A stretch of DNA of 64,000 nt. It comes from Jeotgalibacillus marinus (lineage in GTDB: Bacteria > Bacillota > Bacilli > Bacillales > Jeotgalibacillaceae). Location of the stretch: the NCBI RefSeq assembly GCF_040801915.1, contig NZ_JBFMIA010000006.1, positions 104,970-168,969 of the forward strand, in the 5' to 3' direction. The notes under the pieces are model-generated. The model saw only the letters and a list, made by a program, of their open reading frames with translations. It had not been told where the DNA came from and ran no database searches. Position numbers and translations under genes: made by a program. Below, piece by piece: positions 51,207-60,465 of this stretch. The first letter of the stretch is position 1, and each line of letters opens with the position of its first letter.

Positions 51207-52592
51207 TTATTTAGGTGATCCGGATTTTTTTTGTCTGATTAAATTGTTTTTCTTTAACCGATATTGCAAGTTTTGTCGACTCATACCTAATGCATCCGCT
51301 GTTTTCGTTATGTTGTAGTCATGATACTGAAGCGCTTTTTGAATATAGTACGATTCCGCTTCTTGTAAAAAAGCATCCAATGCTTGTATTGCTTTTCCTT
51401 CACGAACCATGAAGGCCGAACTATCTAATGTTGGTTTCGAACTCATCGGATCCTCGAATTTCAAACGGAAATAATGGGGAAGGTGAGTAAACAGCAGCAT
51501 CGTGTCCTGATCCATCGCAAACATGGATGCTTCTATCACGTGTTCAAGTTCACGAACATTGCCTGGCCAATCATATTCATAGAATAATTGGATCACTTCA
51601 TCCGATACTTCTTCAATAAGTGTTTGGAAGCGAGTATTAAAATGATTGATAAAATAAGTGCAAAGCGCTCGTATGTCTTCTTTGCGATCGCGTAGACTCG
51701 GCACAAAAATGGTCACTTCACTCATTGTGTAATAAAGGTCTTTATCTAATTTCCCTGACTGAATCGCATCAATTGGGTCTTCACTCAGCGTTAAAATAGG
51801 GTAATGGTTAGGTCGTTCCGTCATCCTACTTTCTTTTCTCCATTCAACCAAATGTTGCGTTAACTTTTTTTGCAAATTTAAGTCGAGGCATTCTAAATGG
51901 TTGATAAACCAAGTAGATGGACCTTCAGTGTGAGTTTCTTTCTCCTTGGAGAATAATAATTCCTGCAATCGTTCAGTAGGCAACGAACGGCAATCAATTG
52001 ATCGAAAGGCGTGAGTACCTAATTGTCGTTCCATATGAATGCTTTGTGCTAGTCGCTCTTTCCCGCTACCAGCTTCTCCTGTAAGCAAAATCATGCTACA
52101 AGTTTGACTCGCTTTTTTTCCTTCAAAAATCATTTCTTTTATCAGTGGTGAAGTATCAGTCCAGTGATCAAACGTTGAAAGGTTTGAAGGAGCTGAACCC
52201 AAATGACCTATATACTGCTCCATTGAAGAGACATCACGCGTAATTTCAATCGCGCCAACTACATTTTTTTCAACGGTTATGGGATACGTATCATTTAACG
52301 TCGTAATTTCATGCCCTCGCATATTAAAATAAGACTGTTTAACATTTAAAACAGGCTTTTTCGTTGCAAGAACTTGAAGCAATGTACTCCTTTCATCAGG
52401 ATGAAATTGAAAAACATCAACTAATCGTTTATCTAAAATATCGGTTTCTTCCATAGATTCCATTTCTCGAATTTTTTGGTTGTATAGGATGGTTCGTCCG
52501 TTTAAATCGACCACGTGAACCCCTTGTTGTATGTGATCAAGCGCTTGAGCAACAAATTGAATATCAAGATAATTTCCTCTTGGTACGCTCAT
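51207..52592 (-). CDS. RocR-like PAS-AAA-Fis regulator lacking the GAFTGA loop
   Basis: 461 residues. An N-terminal PAS-like domain (about 10-125), an AAA+ domain with Walker A TGEAGSGKE (about 171-179), C-terminal WPGNVRELEHVIEASMFAMD and a Fis-type HTH (ITKTADALGMSRQNLQYRLK). Between Walker A and Walker B the GAFTGA sigma-54 contact loop is missing: the segment reads ELLFSKEKETHTEGPSTWFI, and Walker B is degenerate (WFINHLECL, no Asp-Glu). Divergent from rocA, so it probably controls the arginine/ornithine genes but through a sigma-54-independent mechanism. Similar to B. subtilis RocR in layout only. Confidence 0.8.
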   Translation of the reverse strand: MSVPRGNYLDIQFVAQALDHIQQGVHVVDLNGRTILYNQKIREMESMEETDILDKRLVDVFQFHPDERSTLLQVLATKKPVLNVKQSYFNMRGHEITTLNDTYPITVEKNVVGAIEITRDVSSMEQYIGHLGSAPSNLSTFDHWTDTSPLIKEMIFEGKKASQTCSMILLTGEAGSGKERLAQSIHMERQLGTHAFRSIDCRSLPTERLQELLFSKEKETHTEGPSTWFINHLECLDLNLQKKLTQHLVEWRKESRMTERPNHYPILTLSEDPIDAIQSGKLDKDLYYTMSEVTIFVPSLRDRKEDIRALCTYFINHFNTRFQTLIEEVSDEVIQLFYEYDWPGNVRELEHVIEASMFAMDQDTMLLFTHLPHYFRLKFEDPMSSKPTLDSSAFMVREGKAIQALDAFLQEAESYYIQKALQYHDYNITKTADALGMSRQNLQYRLKKNNLIRQKKSGSPK

Positions 52593-52645
52593 TTCGCCAA
52601 CTCCCTTTGCATATATTAAAAACTGAAAACAAAAAATACTTGAAA

Positions 52646-52691
52646 TTTACAAACATCTTTTGCATTATTATATATGTAAGGGTTTTCTTAC
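52646..52691 (+). promoter_or_regulatory. Sigma-A-type rocA promoter with an adjacent palindrome
   Basis: TTTACA (52646-52651), 17 bases, TATATA (52669-52674) fits a sigma-A promoter. GTAAGGGTTTTCTTAC (52676-52691) is an inverted repeat at the likely start point and could be the regulator's operator. No good -24/-12 sigma-54 pair (GG-N10-GC) was found. Confidence 0.55.
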
Positions 52692-52748
52692 TGCAAATTT
52701 TTTTTGCTATTACAGCCAAAACATCACTCATTATATAGGAGGTTTACT

Positions 52749-54293
52749 ATGATTCCGTACAAGCATGAGCCGTTTACTGATTTTTCTGTGAAAGAAAACA
52801 AGAAAGCGTTTGAAGAAGGTTTACAAACCGTTGAGAGTTATCTGGGTCAAGACTACCCACTCATCATCGGCGGAGAACGTGTGATAACTGAAGAAAAAAT
52901 TGTTTCTTATAATCCAGGGAAAAAAAATGAAGTAGTAGGGCGCGTTTCAAAAGCGAATCAAGATATTGCTGAAAAGGCAATGCAGGTAGCTGATGAAGCA
53001 TTTAAAACTTGGCGAAAAGTAAAGCCTGAGATTCGTGCTGACATCTTGTTCCGTGCAGCCGCAATTGTACGCCGTCGTAAGCATGAGTTTTCTGCTCTGC
53101 TTGTGAAGGAAGCTGGTAAGCCTTGGAACGAAGCAGATGCTGATACAGCGGAAGCGATCGATTTCCTAGAATATTATGGTCGCGAAATGCTTGCATTGAA
53201 AGATGGAAAAAAAGTGGAAAGTCGCCCTGGTGAATACAATCGTTATGATTACATTCCACTAGGTGTTGGAGTGGTTATCTCACCATGGAATTTTGCTTTT
53301 GCCATTATGGCTGGTACAGCAGTTGCTGCTCTAGTTGCAGGGAACACTGTACTACTTAAACCTGCATCAACAACACCAGTCGTTGCAGCTAAGTTTGTTG
53401 AAGTAATGGAAGAAGCGGGTCTACCTAAAGGAGTTCTTAACTATATTCCTGGTAGCGGTAAAGAAGTAGGAGATTATCTTGTTGATCACCAACGCACTCG
53501 TTTCATCTCATTCACAGGTTCACGTGACGTTGGTACACGCATATATGAGCGTGCAGCGAAAGTTCAGCCAGGTCAAGTTTGGTTGAAGCGTGTAATCGCA
53601 GAAATGGGTGGAAAAGATACGATGGTTGTTGATCAAGATGCTGATCTTGAATTAGCTGCTCAATCAATTGTGAAATCTGCATTTGGATTCAGTGGACAAA
53701 AATGTTCAGCTTGTTCTCGCGCAGTTGTAGTTGAAAATGTATATGATCAAGTACTCGACCGTGTGGTTGAATTAACAAAAGAACTATCACTTGGGGAAAC
53801 GACAACACCAGAAACATTCATGGGTCCAGTCATCGACCAAGCTGCATTTGATAAAATTACAAGCTACATCGAGATCGGTAAAGAAGAAGGTCGTCTTGTT
53901 GCTGGAGGAGAAGGGGATAGTTCAAAAGGTTATTTCATTAAACCAACCGTATTTGCTGACCTACATCCTAATTCACGCCTTATGCAAGAAGAAATCTTTG
54001 GTCCTGTTGTCGGCTTTACTAAAGCGAAAGATTTCGATCACGCAATTGAAGTTGCAAACGACACTGACTATGGCTTAACAGGAGCTGTTATTACAAACAA
54101 CCGTATGAATCAAGAAAAAGCGCGTGAAGATTTCCATGTGGGTAATCTTTATTTCAACCGTGGCTGTACTGGCGCGATTGTTGGCTACCAACCGTTTGGT
54201 GGATTTGATATGTCAGGTACGGACTCTAAAGCGGGTGGACCAGATTATCTAACTCTTCACATGCAAGCGAAAACAACTTCTGAAATGCTTTAA
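52749..54293 (+). CDS. rocA: 1-pyrroline-5-carboxylate dehydrogenase RocA
   Basis: 514 residues. NAD-dependent aldehyde dehydrogenase fold: PWNFAFAIMAGTAVAALVAG, FTGSRDVGTRIYERAAKV, catalytic Glu in EMGGKDTMVV and nucleophile Cys319 in FGFSGQKCSACSRAVV. Oxidises glutamate-5-semialdehyde to glutamate. ATG 52749 after TAGGAGG. First gene of rocA-rocD-rocG. Confidence 0.95.
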   Translation: MIPYKHEPFTDFSVKENKKAFEEGLQTVESYLGQDYPLIIGGERVITEEKIVSYNPGKKNEVVGRVSKANQDIAEKAMQVADEAFKTWRKVKPEIRADILFRAAAIVRRRKHEFSALLVKEAGKPWNEADADTAEAIDFLEYYGREMLALKDGKKVESRPGEYNRYDYIPLGVGVVISPWNFAFAIMAGTAVAALVAGNTVLLKPASTTPVVAAKFVEVMEEAGLPKGVLNYIPGSGKEVGDYLVDHQRTRFISFTGSRDVGTRIYERAAKVQPGQVWLKRVIAEMGGKDTMVVDQDADLELAAQSIVKSAFGFSGQKCSACSRAVVVENVYDQVLDRVVELTKELSLGETTTPETFMGPVIDQAAFDKITSYIEIGKEEGRLVAGGEGDSSKGYFIKPTVFADLHPNSRLMQEEIFGPVVGFTKAKDFDHAIEVANDTDYGLTGAVITNNRMNQEKAREDFHVGNLYFNRGCTGAIVGYQPFGGFDMSGTDSKAGGPDYLTLHMQAKTTSEML

Positions 54294-54311
54294 TCAACAT
54301 AAGAAATTGAG

Positions 54312-54430
54312 ATACCGGCCTAAAGGGGATTATGAATAGAGCGGGGGGCCTAAAAGTTCCCATTCAAAGGTTAAACGAATGCTGTAGCCTTTTCTGTTCA
54401 CTGAGATCTTTACGGGTCGGTATTTTTTTA
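54312..54430 (+). terminator. Long-loop terminator or structured leader between rocA and rocD
   Basis: ATACCGGCC (54312-54320) pairs, with one mismatch, with GGTCGGTAT ending at 54423 and followed by seven T. About 95 bases lie inside and contain further pairing (AAAAGG...CCTTTT region). This could be a regulated terminator, not just an end. Confidence 0.5.
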
Positions 54431-54458
54431 TAAATGAACATTAATACGGAGGGATTTT

Positions 54459-55649
54459 ATGACATCATCATCAAGCATTATTGAGCAAACCGAAAAATTT
54501 GGAGCACATAATTATCACCCACTGCCAATCGTTATTTCTGAGGCTGAAGGAGTTTGGGTTAAAGATCCTGAAGGCAACCGTTACATGGATATGCTTAGTG
54601 CGTATTCTGCTGTAAACCAAGGGCATCGTCACCCTAAAATCATTCAAGCATTAAAAGACCAAGCTGATCGTGTAACACTGACTTCTCGTGCATTTCATAA
54701 TGACCAACTAGCACCATGGTATGAACTAATTTGTGAACTGTCAGGAAAAGAAATGGCTTTGCCAATGAATACGGGGGCAGAGGCAGTTGAAACGGCAGTT
54801 AAAACAGCAAGGCGTTGGGGCTATGAAGTAAAAGGGATCCCTGATAACCAAGCAGAAATCATCGCTTGTAATGGGAATTTTCATGGTCGTACGATGACAG
54901 CTGTTTCTCTTTCGTCAGAAGATGAATATCAACGCGGTTTTGGACCAATGCTACCAGGTATAAAGCTAATTCCTTATGGCGATTTAGACGCGTTGAAAAA
55001 TGCAATTACTCCAAACACCGCAGCATTTCTAGTTGAGCCGATTCAAGGGGAAGCCGGTATCATTTTTCCACCTGAAGGATTCTTAAAAGCAGCAGGTGAG
55101 ATTTGTAAAGAAAACAATGTATTATTTATTGCAGATGAAATACAAGCTGGTCTTTGCCGTTCAGGAAAAATGTTTGCATGTGAATGGGACGATGTCGAGC
55201 CTGACATGTATATTTTAGGAAAAGCACTTGGTGGAGGCGTTTTCCCGATATCGTGTGTTGTTGCAAATCAGGAGGTACTTGGCGTTTTTAACCCGGGGTC
55301 ACACGGATCAACATTCGGTGGAAACCCAATGGCATGTGCAGTTTCTATTGCTTCATTAAACGTATTGACTGAAGAAAATTTAGCGGAACGTTCACTCGAA
55401 ATGGGTGAATACTTCATGGGTGCTTTAAAGAAAATGAACAACCCAATCATTAAGGATGTACGCGGAAGTGGACTATTTATTGGAATGGAATTAACAGAAC
55501 CAGCGCGTAAATATTGTGAAGCTTTAAAGCGAGAAGGGCTTCTATGCAAAGAGACACATGACACAGTTATTCGATTTGCACCACCGCTTGTGATCTCTAA
55601 AGAGGAGCTTGATTGGGCGATTGAACGAATCGTTCGTGTTCTGTCTTAA
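54459..55649 (+). CDS. rocD: Ornithine aminotransferase RocD
   Basis: 396 residues. Class III PLP aminotransferase: NTGAEAVETAVKTARRWGYE, GNFHGRTMTAVSLS, EPIQGEAGIIFPPEGFL, ADEIQAGLCRSG and the PLP Lys255 in ILGKALGGGVFP. Converts ornithine and 2-oxoglutarate to glutamate-5-semialdehyde and glutamate. ATACGGAGGG precedes the ATG. Confidence 0.95.
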   Translation: MTSSSSIIEQTEKFGAHNYHPLPIVISEAEGVWVKDPEGNRYMDMLSAYSAVNQGHRHPKIIQALKDQADRVTLTSRAFHNDQLAPWYELICELSGKEMALPMNTGAEAVETAVKTARRWGYEVKGIPDNQAEIIACNGNFHGRTMTAVSLSSEDEYQRGFGPMLPGIKLIPYGDLDALKNAITPNTAAFLVEPIQGEAGIIFPPEGFLKAAGEICKENNVLFIADEIQAGLCRSGKMFACEWDDVEPDMYILGKALGGGVFPISCVVANQEVLGVFNPGSHGSTFGGNPMACAVSIASLNVLTEENLAERSLEMGEYFMGALKKMNNPIIKDVRGSGLFIGMELTEPARKYCEALKREGLLCKETHDTVIRFAPPLVISKEELDWAIERIVRVLS

Positions 55650-55738
55650 AATACGCGCGAAATCTATTCTTTTAAAATGTATCTATGTTACAATCATGCC
55701 GATACATACTAACGAAATAAAAGAGGCGAACATCTATC

Positions 55739-56983
55739 ATGGAAGAAAATTTAAATCTTTTTACGTCCACACAAGAGGTTATTCACGAAGCATTAAAAAA
55801 AATGGGCTACGATGAAAGCGTTTATGAACTAATGAAAGAACCATTGCGTTTATTAACAGTTCGTATGCCTGTTCGGATGGATGATGGGACCACTCGTGTG
55901 TTTACTGGGTATCGTGCTCAGCACAATGATTCAGTTGGACCTACAAAAGGGGGCGTTCGTTTTCATCCTGATGTAAATGAGGAGGAAGTAAAAGCCTTAT
56001 CTATGTGGATGACATTAAAATGCGGTATTGTGGATTTACCTTATGGTGGAGGAAAAGGTGGAATTATTTGTGATCCACGTACGATGTCAATAGGAGAAGC
56101 TGAGCGCTTAAGTCGTGCGTACGTTCGTGCAATCAGTCAAATTGTTGGACCAACGAAAGATATTCCGGCACCTGATGTGTATACAAACTCTCAAATTATG
56201 GCTTGGATGATGGACGAATATAGCCGAATTGACGAATTTAATTCTCCAGGATTTATTACAGGTAAACCAATAGTTCTTGGGGGTTCTCAAGGACGTGAAA
56301 AAGCAACAGCTCAAGGTGTTACCATTTGTATAAAAGAAGCAGCTAAAAAGCGTGGAATTGACTTGAAAGGTGCACGTGTGGTTGTACAAGGTTTCGGTAA
56401 TGCTGGAAGCTTCCTTGCTAAATTTATGCATGAAGCGGGTGCGAAGGTCATCGCAATTTCAGATGCACATGGTGCGATTCATGATCCAAACGGACTTGAT
56501 ATTGATTATTTATTGGATCGACGAGATAGCTTTGGAACCGTTACAACGCTTTTTGAAAATACATTAACAAATAGTCAATTGCTTGAAATTGAATGTGACA
56601 TTTTAGTACCGGCGGCAGTTTCAAACCAAATTACTATTGAAAATGTAGATCGAATCAATGCATCCATCATTGTTGAAGCAGCTAATGGTCCAACGACGAT
56701 GGAAGCAACGAAAAAGCTAAACGAACGCGATGTTTTGCTTGTACCAGATGTTTTAGCAAGTTCAGGTGGCGTAACGGTTTCTTATTTTGAATGGGTTCAA
56801 AATAACCAAGGGTACTACTGGACAGAAGACAAAGTAAACGAAAAGCTTGAGAAAAAAATTATCGATGCGTTTAATCAAGTGTATGATTTAGCACAAAATA
56901 GACGAGTAAACATGCGCGTAGCAGCTTATATGGTTGGTGTTAAAAAAGCTGCGGAGGCTTCACGTTTCCGTGGATGGGTCTAA
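55739..56983 (+). CDS. rocG: NAD-dependent glutamate dehydrogenase RocG/GudB
   Basis: 414 residues. GPTKGGVRFHPDVNEEEVKA, catalytic Lys in LPYGGGKGGIICDPRTMS, Asp in DIPAPDVYTNSQIMAWMMDE and nucleotide-binding VVQGFGNAGSFLAKFMHEAG. Deaminates glutamate to 2-oxoglutarate, finishing the ornithine route. The frame is complete, with no insertion like that in cryptic gudB. Confidence 0.94.
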   Translation: MEENLNLFTSTQEVIHEALKKMGYDESVYELMKEPLRLLTVRMPVRMDDGTTRVFTGYRAQHNDSVGPTKGGVRFHPDVNEEEVKALSMWMTLKCGIVDLPYGGGKGGIICDPRTMSIGEAERLSRAYVRAISQIVGPTKDIPAPDVYTNSQIMAWMMDEYSRIDEFNSPGFITGKPIVLGGSQGREKATAQGVTICIKEAAKKRGIDLKGARVVVQGFGNAGSFLAKFMHEAGAKVIAISDAHGAIHDPNGLDIDYLLDRRDSFGTVTTLFENTLTNSQLLEIECDILVPAAVSNQITIENVDRINASIIVEAANGPTTMEATKKLNERDVLLVPDVLASSGGVTVSYFEWVQNNQGYYWTEDKVNEKLEKKIIDAFNQVYDLAQNRRVNMRVAAYMVGVKKAAEASRFRGWV

Positions 56984-57009
56984 GAAAATTTTTACCTACA
57001 ATTTAAAAA

Positions 57010-57047
57010 ACTGGTGACCCGCATTTAAAGGGTCACCAGTCTTTTTT
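57010..57047. terminator. Terminator after rocG
   Basis: ACTGGTGACCC and GGGTCACCAGT, perfect 11-bp stem with T6. Confidence 0.85.
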
Positions 57048-57279
57048 AATTTACTGGATGTGGATCTGCTTCTTGCTCAACCTCTTCAGATGGTTTAAAC
57101 AACAATCCTAGATTAATGAGACCAGCGATACCGACAAGACCATACACAAGTCGAGATAATGCGGCATCTTGGCCACCAAAAAATGAAGCAACTAAATCGA
57201 ATTGGAAAAATCCGATAAGACCCCAATTTAAAGCTCCTATAATAGTAAAAGCAAGGGCAATTCGCTGAATAGGACTCAA
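57046..57279 (-). CDS. yuzA: DUF378 family membrane protein YuzA
   Basis: 77 residues. Two helices: IALAFTIIGALNWGLIGFFQ with the conserved GALNWGLIG and LVYGLVGIAGLINLGLLFKP. TTG 57279 is favoured by AAAGGAGAGG upstream. DUF378 function unknown; the position beside yugJ matches B. subtilis. Confidence 0.85.
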   Translation of the reverse strand: MSPIQRIALAFTIIGALNWGLIGFFQFDLVASFFGGQDAALSRLVYGLVGIAGLINLGLLFKPSEEVEQEADPHPVN

Positions 57280-57438
57280 ATTATTCCTCTCCTTTTTCAA
57301 ATGTATTAGTTTTAGTATGGTTTGCAATTTATTTTTTATTCAGATAGAACGACTTACTAGATCGTATATGAGCATCTATTTTGCAAATAAGAAGAACATA
57401 CTTGATAATAAACATGGAAATTAAAGGAGGCGGAAGGA

Positions 57439-58602
57439 ATGAATACATTTACATTTTATAATCCAACTAAATTAATTTTTGGAAAAGATCAACTTGAACA
57501 ATTAAAAGAAGAAATACCACAATACGGAAAGAATGTTCTTGTCGTTTACGGTGGAGGAAGTATTAAAAGGAATGGTTTATATGATAAAGTAATCGCAACA
57601 CTTAACGAAATTGATGTGACGGTTTCTGAATTATCAGGTGTTGAACCCAACCCTCGATTAACGACTGCTGAAAAAGGAATTGACATTTGTAAAAAAGAAA
57701 ACATTGATTTTATTTTAGCGGTAGGTGGAGGAAGTGTTATTGACTGCACGAAGCTAATAGCAGCAGGGGCAAAATATGATGGAGAAGCTTGGGATCTTGT
57801 AACGAAAAAAGCGGTAGCTTCAGAAGCTCTACCATTCGGTACGGTCTTAACGCTTGCAGCAACAGGATCTGAAATGAATGCTGGTTCCGTTATTACTAAC
57901 CTTGAAACACAAGAAAAATATGGATGGGGAAGCCCTGTCACATTCCCTAAATTCTCAATTTTAGATCCACAAAATACATTTACAGTTCCTCAAGATCAGA
58001 CGATTTACGGAATCGTGGACATGATGTCTCATTTATTCGAGCAGTATTTCCACAATGCATCGAATACACCTGTACAAGATCGTTTGATTGAAAGTGTTTT
58101 ACGTACGGTTATTGAAACAGCGCCTAACCTAGTTGAGGACCTTGAAAACTACGAATTACGTGAAACTATCCTATACAGTGGAACATTAGCGCTGAATGGT
58201 ATGCTGCAAATGGGCTATCGCGGCGACTGGGCATCTCATAATATTGAGCATGCGGTATCTGCCGTTTATGACATCCCACACGCCGGCGGGTTGGCGATTT
58301 TATTCCCGAACTGGATGAAGCATAATTTAGAAGTAAACGAAGGCCGATTTAAGCAAATGGCTGTTCGCATATTTGACGTAGATCCTGAAGGGAAAACCGA
58401 TAAAGAAGTTGGACTTGAAGGAATCGAACAACTACGTGTATTCTGGACTAGCATTGGAGCACCATCTCGTTTGGCGGATTATGACATTACAGACGAAAAG
58501 ATCGATGTTATGGCAGGTAAAGCGATGATCAATGGTGAGTTTGGTAACTTTAAATCTCTTCGAAAAGACGATGTTGTAGAAATTTTGGCCGCATCGCTCT
58601 AG
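57439..58602 (+). CDS. yugJ: Iron-containing alcohol dehydrogenase YugJ (NADH-dependent butanol dehydrogenase type)
   Basis: 387 residues. NAD site VGGGSVIDCTKLIAAGAKYD, and iron ligands in IVDMMSHLFEQYF (Asp, His) and SHNIEHAVSAVYDIPHAGGL (His, His). FGKDQLEQL N terminus fits the family. Could be NADH- or NADPH-dependent long-chain aldehyde/alcohol dehydrogenase. AAAGGAGGCGG before the ATG. Confidence 0.93.
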   Translation: MNTFTFYNPTKLIFGKDQLEQLKEEIPQYGKNVLVVYGGGSIKRNGLYDKVIATLNEIDVTVSELSGVEPNPRLTTAEKGIDICKKENIDFILAVGGGSVIDCTKLIAAGAKYDGEAWDLVTKKAVASEALPFGTVLTLAATGSEMNAGSVITNLETQEKYGWGSPVTFPKFSILDPQNTFTVPQDQTIYGIVDMMSHLFEQYFHNASNTPVQDRLIESVLRTVIETAPNLVEDLENYELRETILYSGTLALNGMLQMGYRGDWASHNIEHAVSAVYDIPHAGGLAILFPNWMKHNLEVNEGRFKQMAVRIFDVDPEGKTDKEVGLEGIEQLRVFWTSIGAPSRLADYDITDEKIDVMAGKAMINGEFGNFKSLRKDDVVEILAASL

Positions 58603-58640
58603 ATTTTGATTGTCGAGAAATTCTAAGTGTAGTTGTAGAT

Positions 58641-58688
58641 TTCTTCAGCGTGCAGTATGGTGTTAACGCCATACTGCACGCTGAAGAA
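58641..58688. repeat. Perfect 20-bp inverted repeat without T-tract
   Basis: TTCTTCAGCGTGCAGTATGG (58641-58660) is followed by TGTTAACG and its exact reverse complement (58669-58688). No T-run on either side, so it is not a standard terminator. Located between yugJ and the true terminator. Confidence 0.75.
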
Positions 58689-58738
58689 TGATTAAATGCA
58701 AAGAAAGCTCATATCATTATATTTTTGTTTTTTACAAA

Positions 58739-58778
58739 CGAAAAGCTGTTGGCCATAGGGTGGTCATCAGCTTTTTTA
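58739..58778 (+). terminator. Terminator after yugJ
   Basis: GAAAAGCTG and CAGCTTTTTT with inner GGCCA/TGG pairs. Confidence 0.7.
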
Positions 58779-58802
58779 GTAGAAAAATACTATATATTTT
58801 AA

Positions 58803-58816
58803 TGTATTCGCTTTCA
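58803..58816 (+). promoter_or_regulatory. cre-like site upstream of pgi
   Basis: TGTATTCGCTTTCA, 13 of 14 matches to the CcpA consensus, 77 bases before the pgi start codon. Confidence 0.35.
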
Positions 58817-58892
58817 TCAAAGGACCTTTCTTGATTCTGATGGGTTCTTTCGATAAAGTGAAAGAGGGAAATCTATTTAACGGAGGAACGAC

Positions 58893-60242
58893 ATGACGCA
58901 TATTCGTTTTGATTATTCAAATGCACTTGATTTTTTTGGTGAGCACGAGCTTACATATCTTCAAGATACGGTAAAACAAGCTCATCACTCTTTACACGAA
59001 GGAACAGGAGCTGGAAGTGATTATTTAGGATGGATTGACCTTCCAGTGAACTATGACCAAGAAGAATTTTCACGTATTCAACAAGCGACAAAAAAAATTC
59101 AAGGTGATTCTGATGTGCTTTTAGTCGTCGGAATTGGGGGCTCTTATTTAGGCGCTCGTGCAGCGATTGAAATGTTAAATCACAGCTTTTACAATGCAAT
59201 AACGAAAGAACAGCGTAAAACGCCGCAAGTCATTTTTATTGGAAATAATATTAGCTCTACGTATATGCGTGACGTAATGGATGTGTTAGAGGGCAAAGAT
59301 TTTTCAATCAACGTGATCTCGAAATCAGGTACAACGACAGAACCAGCGATCGCATTCCGCATATTCCGTAAACTTTTGGAAGAAAAATATGGAGTGGAAG
59401 AAGCAAAAGGTCGTATTTATGCAACAACAGATAAATCAAAAGGTGCTCTAAAAACGTTAGCTATGGAAGAAGGCTTTGAAACGTTTGTTGTTCCTGATGA
59501 TGTTGGTGGTCGTTATTCGGTTTTAACTGCAGTAGGTTTACTGCCGATCGCTGTGAGTGGTGTTGACATCGAGTCCATGATGAAAGGTGCTCGTGATGCA
59601 CGCGATGTTTACAGCTCATCTGAACTTGCAGAAAATGAAGCGTACCAATATGCAGCCATTCGAAATGTTTTATATAACAAAGGTAAAACAATTGAAATGC
59701 TGATTAACTATGAACCGGGCCTTCAATACTTTAATGAGTGGTGGAAGCAATTATTTGGTGAAAGTGAAGGAAAAGATTTAAAAGGCATTTTCCCATCATC
59801 GGCTAATTTTTCAACAGACCTACATTCACTAGGGCAGTATGTTCAAGAAGGGCGTCGTGACCTATTCGAAACAGTTGTAAAAGTAGGAAAACCACGTCAT
59901 GAATTGACGATTGAGGAAGCACCGAGTGATCTTGATGGACTGAATTACCTTGCTGGTGAGACAGTTGATTTTGTAAATAACAAAGCATTCCAAGGTACAC
60001 TGCTCGCTCATAATGACGGAGGCGTACCTAATCTTGTTGTTGAAATTCCAGAAATGGATGCCTATACATTCGGTTACCTTGTGTACTTCTTTGAAAAAGC
60101 GTGCGCAATGAGCGGTTATCTTTTAGGTGTAAATCCATTTGACCAACCGGGCGTTGAAGCATACAAAGTGAATATGTTTGCATTGCTTGGTAAACCAGGA
60201 TTTGAAGACAAAAAGGTAGAACTTGAAAAACGATTAAAATAA
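58893..60242 (+). CDS. pgi: Glucose-6-phosphate isomerase
   Basis: 449 residues. The signatures VVGIGGSYLGARAAIEML, ISKSGTTTEPAIAFRIFRKL, DDVGGRYSVLTAVGLLP and GVEAYKVNMFALLGKP cover the SIS fold; Glu, His and Lys active-site regions (LHSLGQYVQEG) are present. Interconverts glucose-6-phosphate and fructose-6-phosphate. AACGGAGG precedes the ATG. Confidence 0.97.
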   Translation: MTHIRFDYSNALDFFGEHELTYLQDTVKQAHHSLHEGTGAGSDYLGWIDLPVNYDQEEFSRIQQATKKIQGDSDVLLVVGIGGSYLGARAAIEMLNHSFYNAITKEQRKTPQVIFIGNNISSTYMRDVMDVLEGKDFSINVISKSGTTTEPAIAFRIFRKLLEEKYGVEEAKGRIYATTDKSKGALKTLAMEEGFETFVVPDDVGGRYSVLTAVGLLPIAVSGVDIESMMKGARDARDVYSSSELAENEAYQYAAIRNVLYNKGKTIEMLINYEPGLQYFNEWWKQLFGESEGKDLKGIFPSSANFSTDLHSLGQYVQEGRRDLFETVVKVGKPRHELTIEEAPSDLDGLNYLAGETVDFVNNKAFQGTLLAHNDGGVPNLVVEIPEMDAYTFGYLVYFFEKACAMSGYLLGVNPFDQPGVEAYKVNMFALLGKPGFEDKKVELEKRLK

Positions 60243-60247
60243 TGAAC

Positions 60248-60288
60248 AAAAGAGTGAACATGAGCTGCGGCCTTGTTCACTCTTTTTT
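60248..60288 (+). terminator. Terminator after pgi
   Basis: AAAAGAGTGAACA and TGTTCACTCTTTTTT, 13-bp stem. Confidence 0.85.
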
Positions 60289-60465
60289 GGATGGATTTTT
60301 TTTGTGAAAATTTCATTTTAAATAGAAGATTGGAGCTCAAGGGCAGAATTCGGTCAGTAACAAGTCACTTCGGTAACTCTATATCCAGAAAATTTTACAC
60401 TTCTAACTTTCTGAATAACCCCATATTTATCGGAAAAACTATTTCATAAAAGGAGCGTGCAAACC

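Noticed and set aside
52620..52748. Sigma-54 promoter for rocA
   Set aside because: TGCAAATTTTTTTTGC looks similar at first, but spacing of the GG and GC elements is wrong; the sigma-A match is better.
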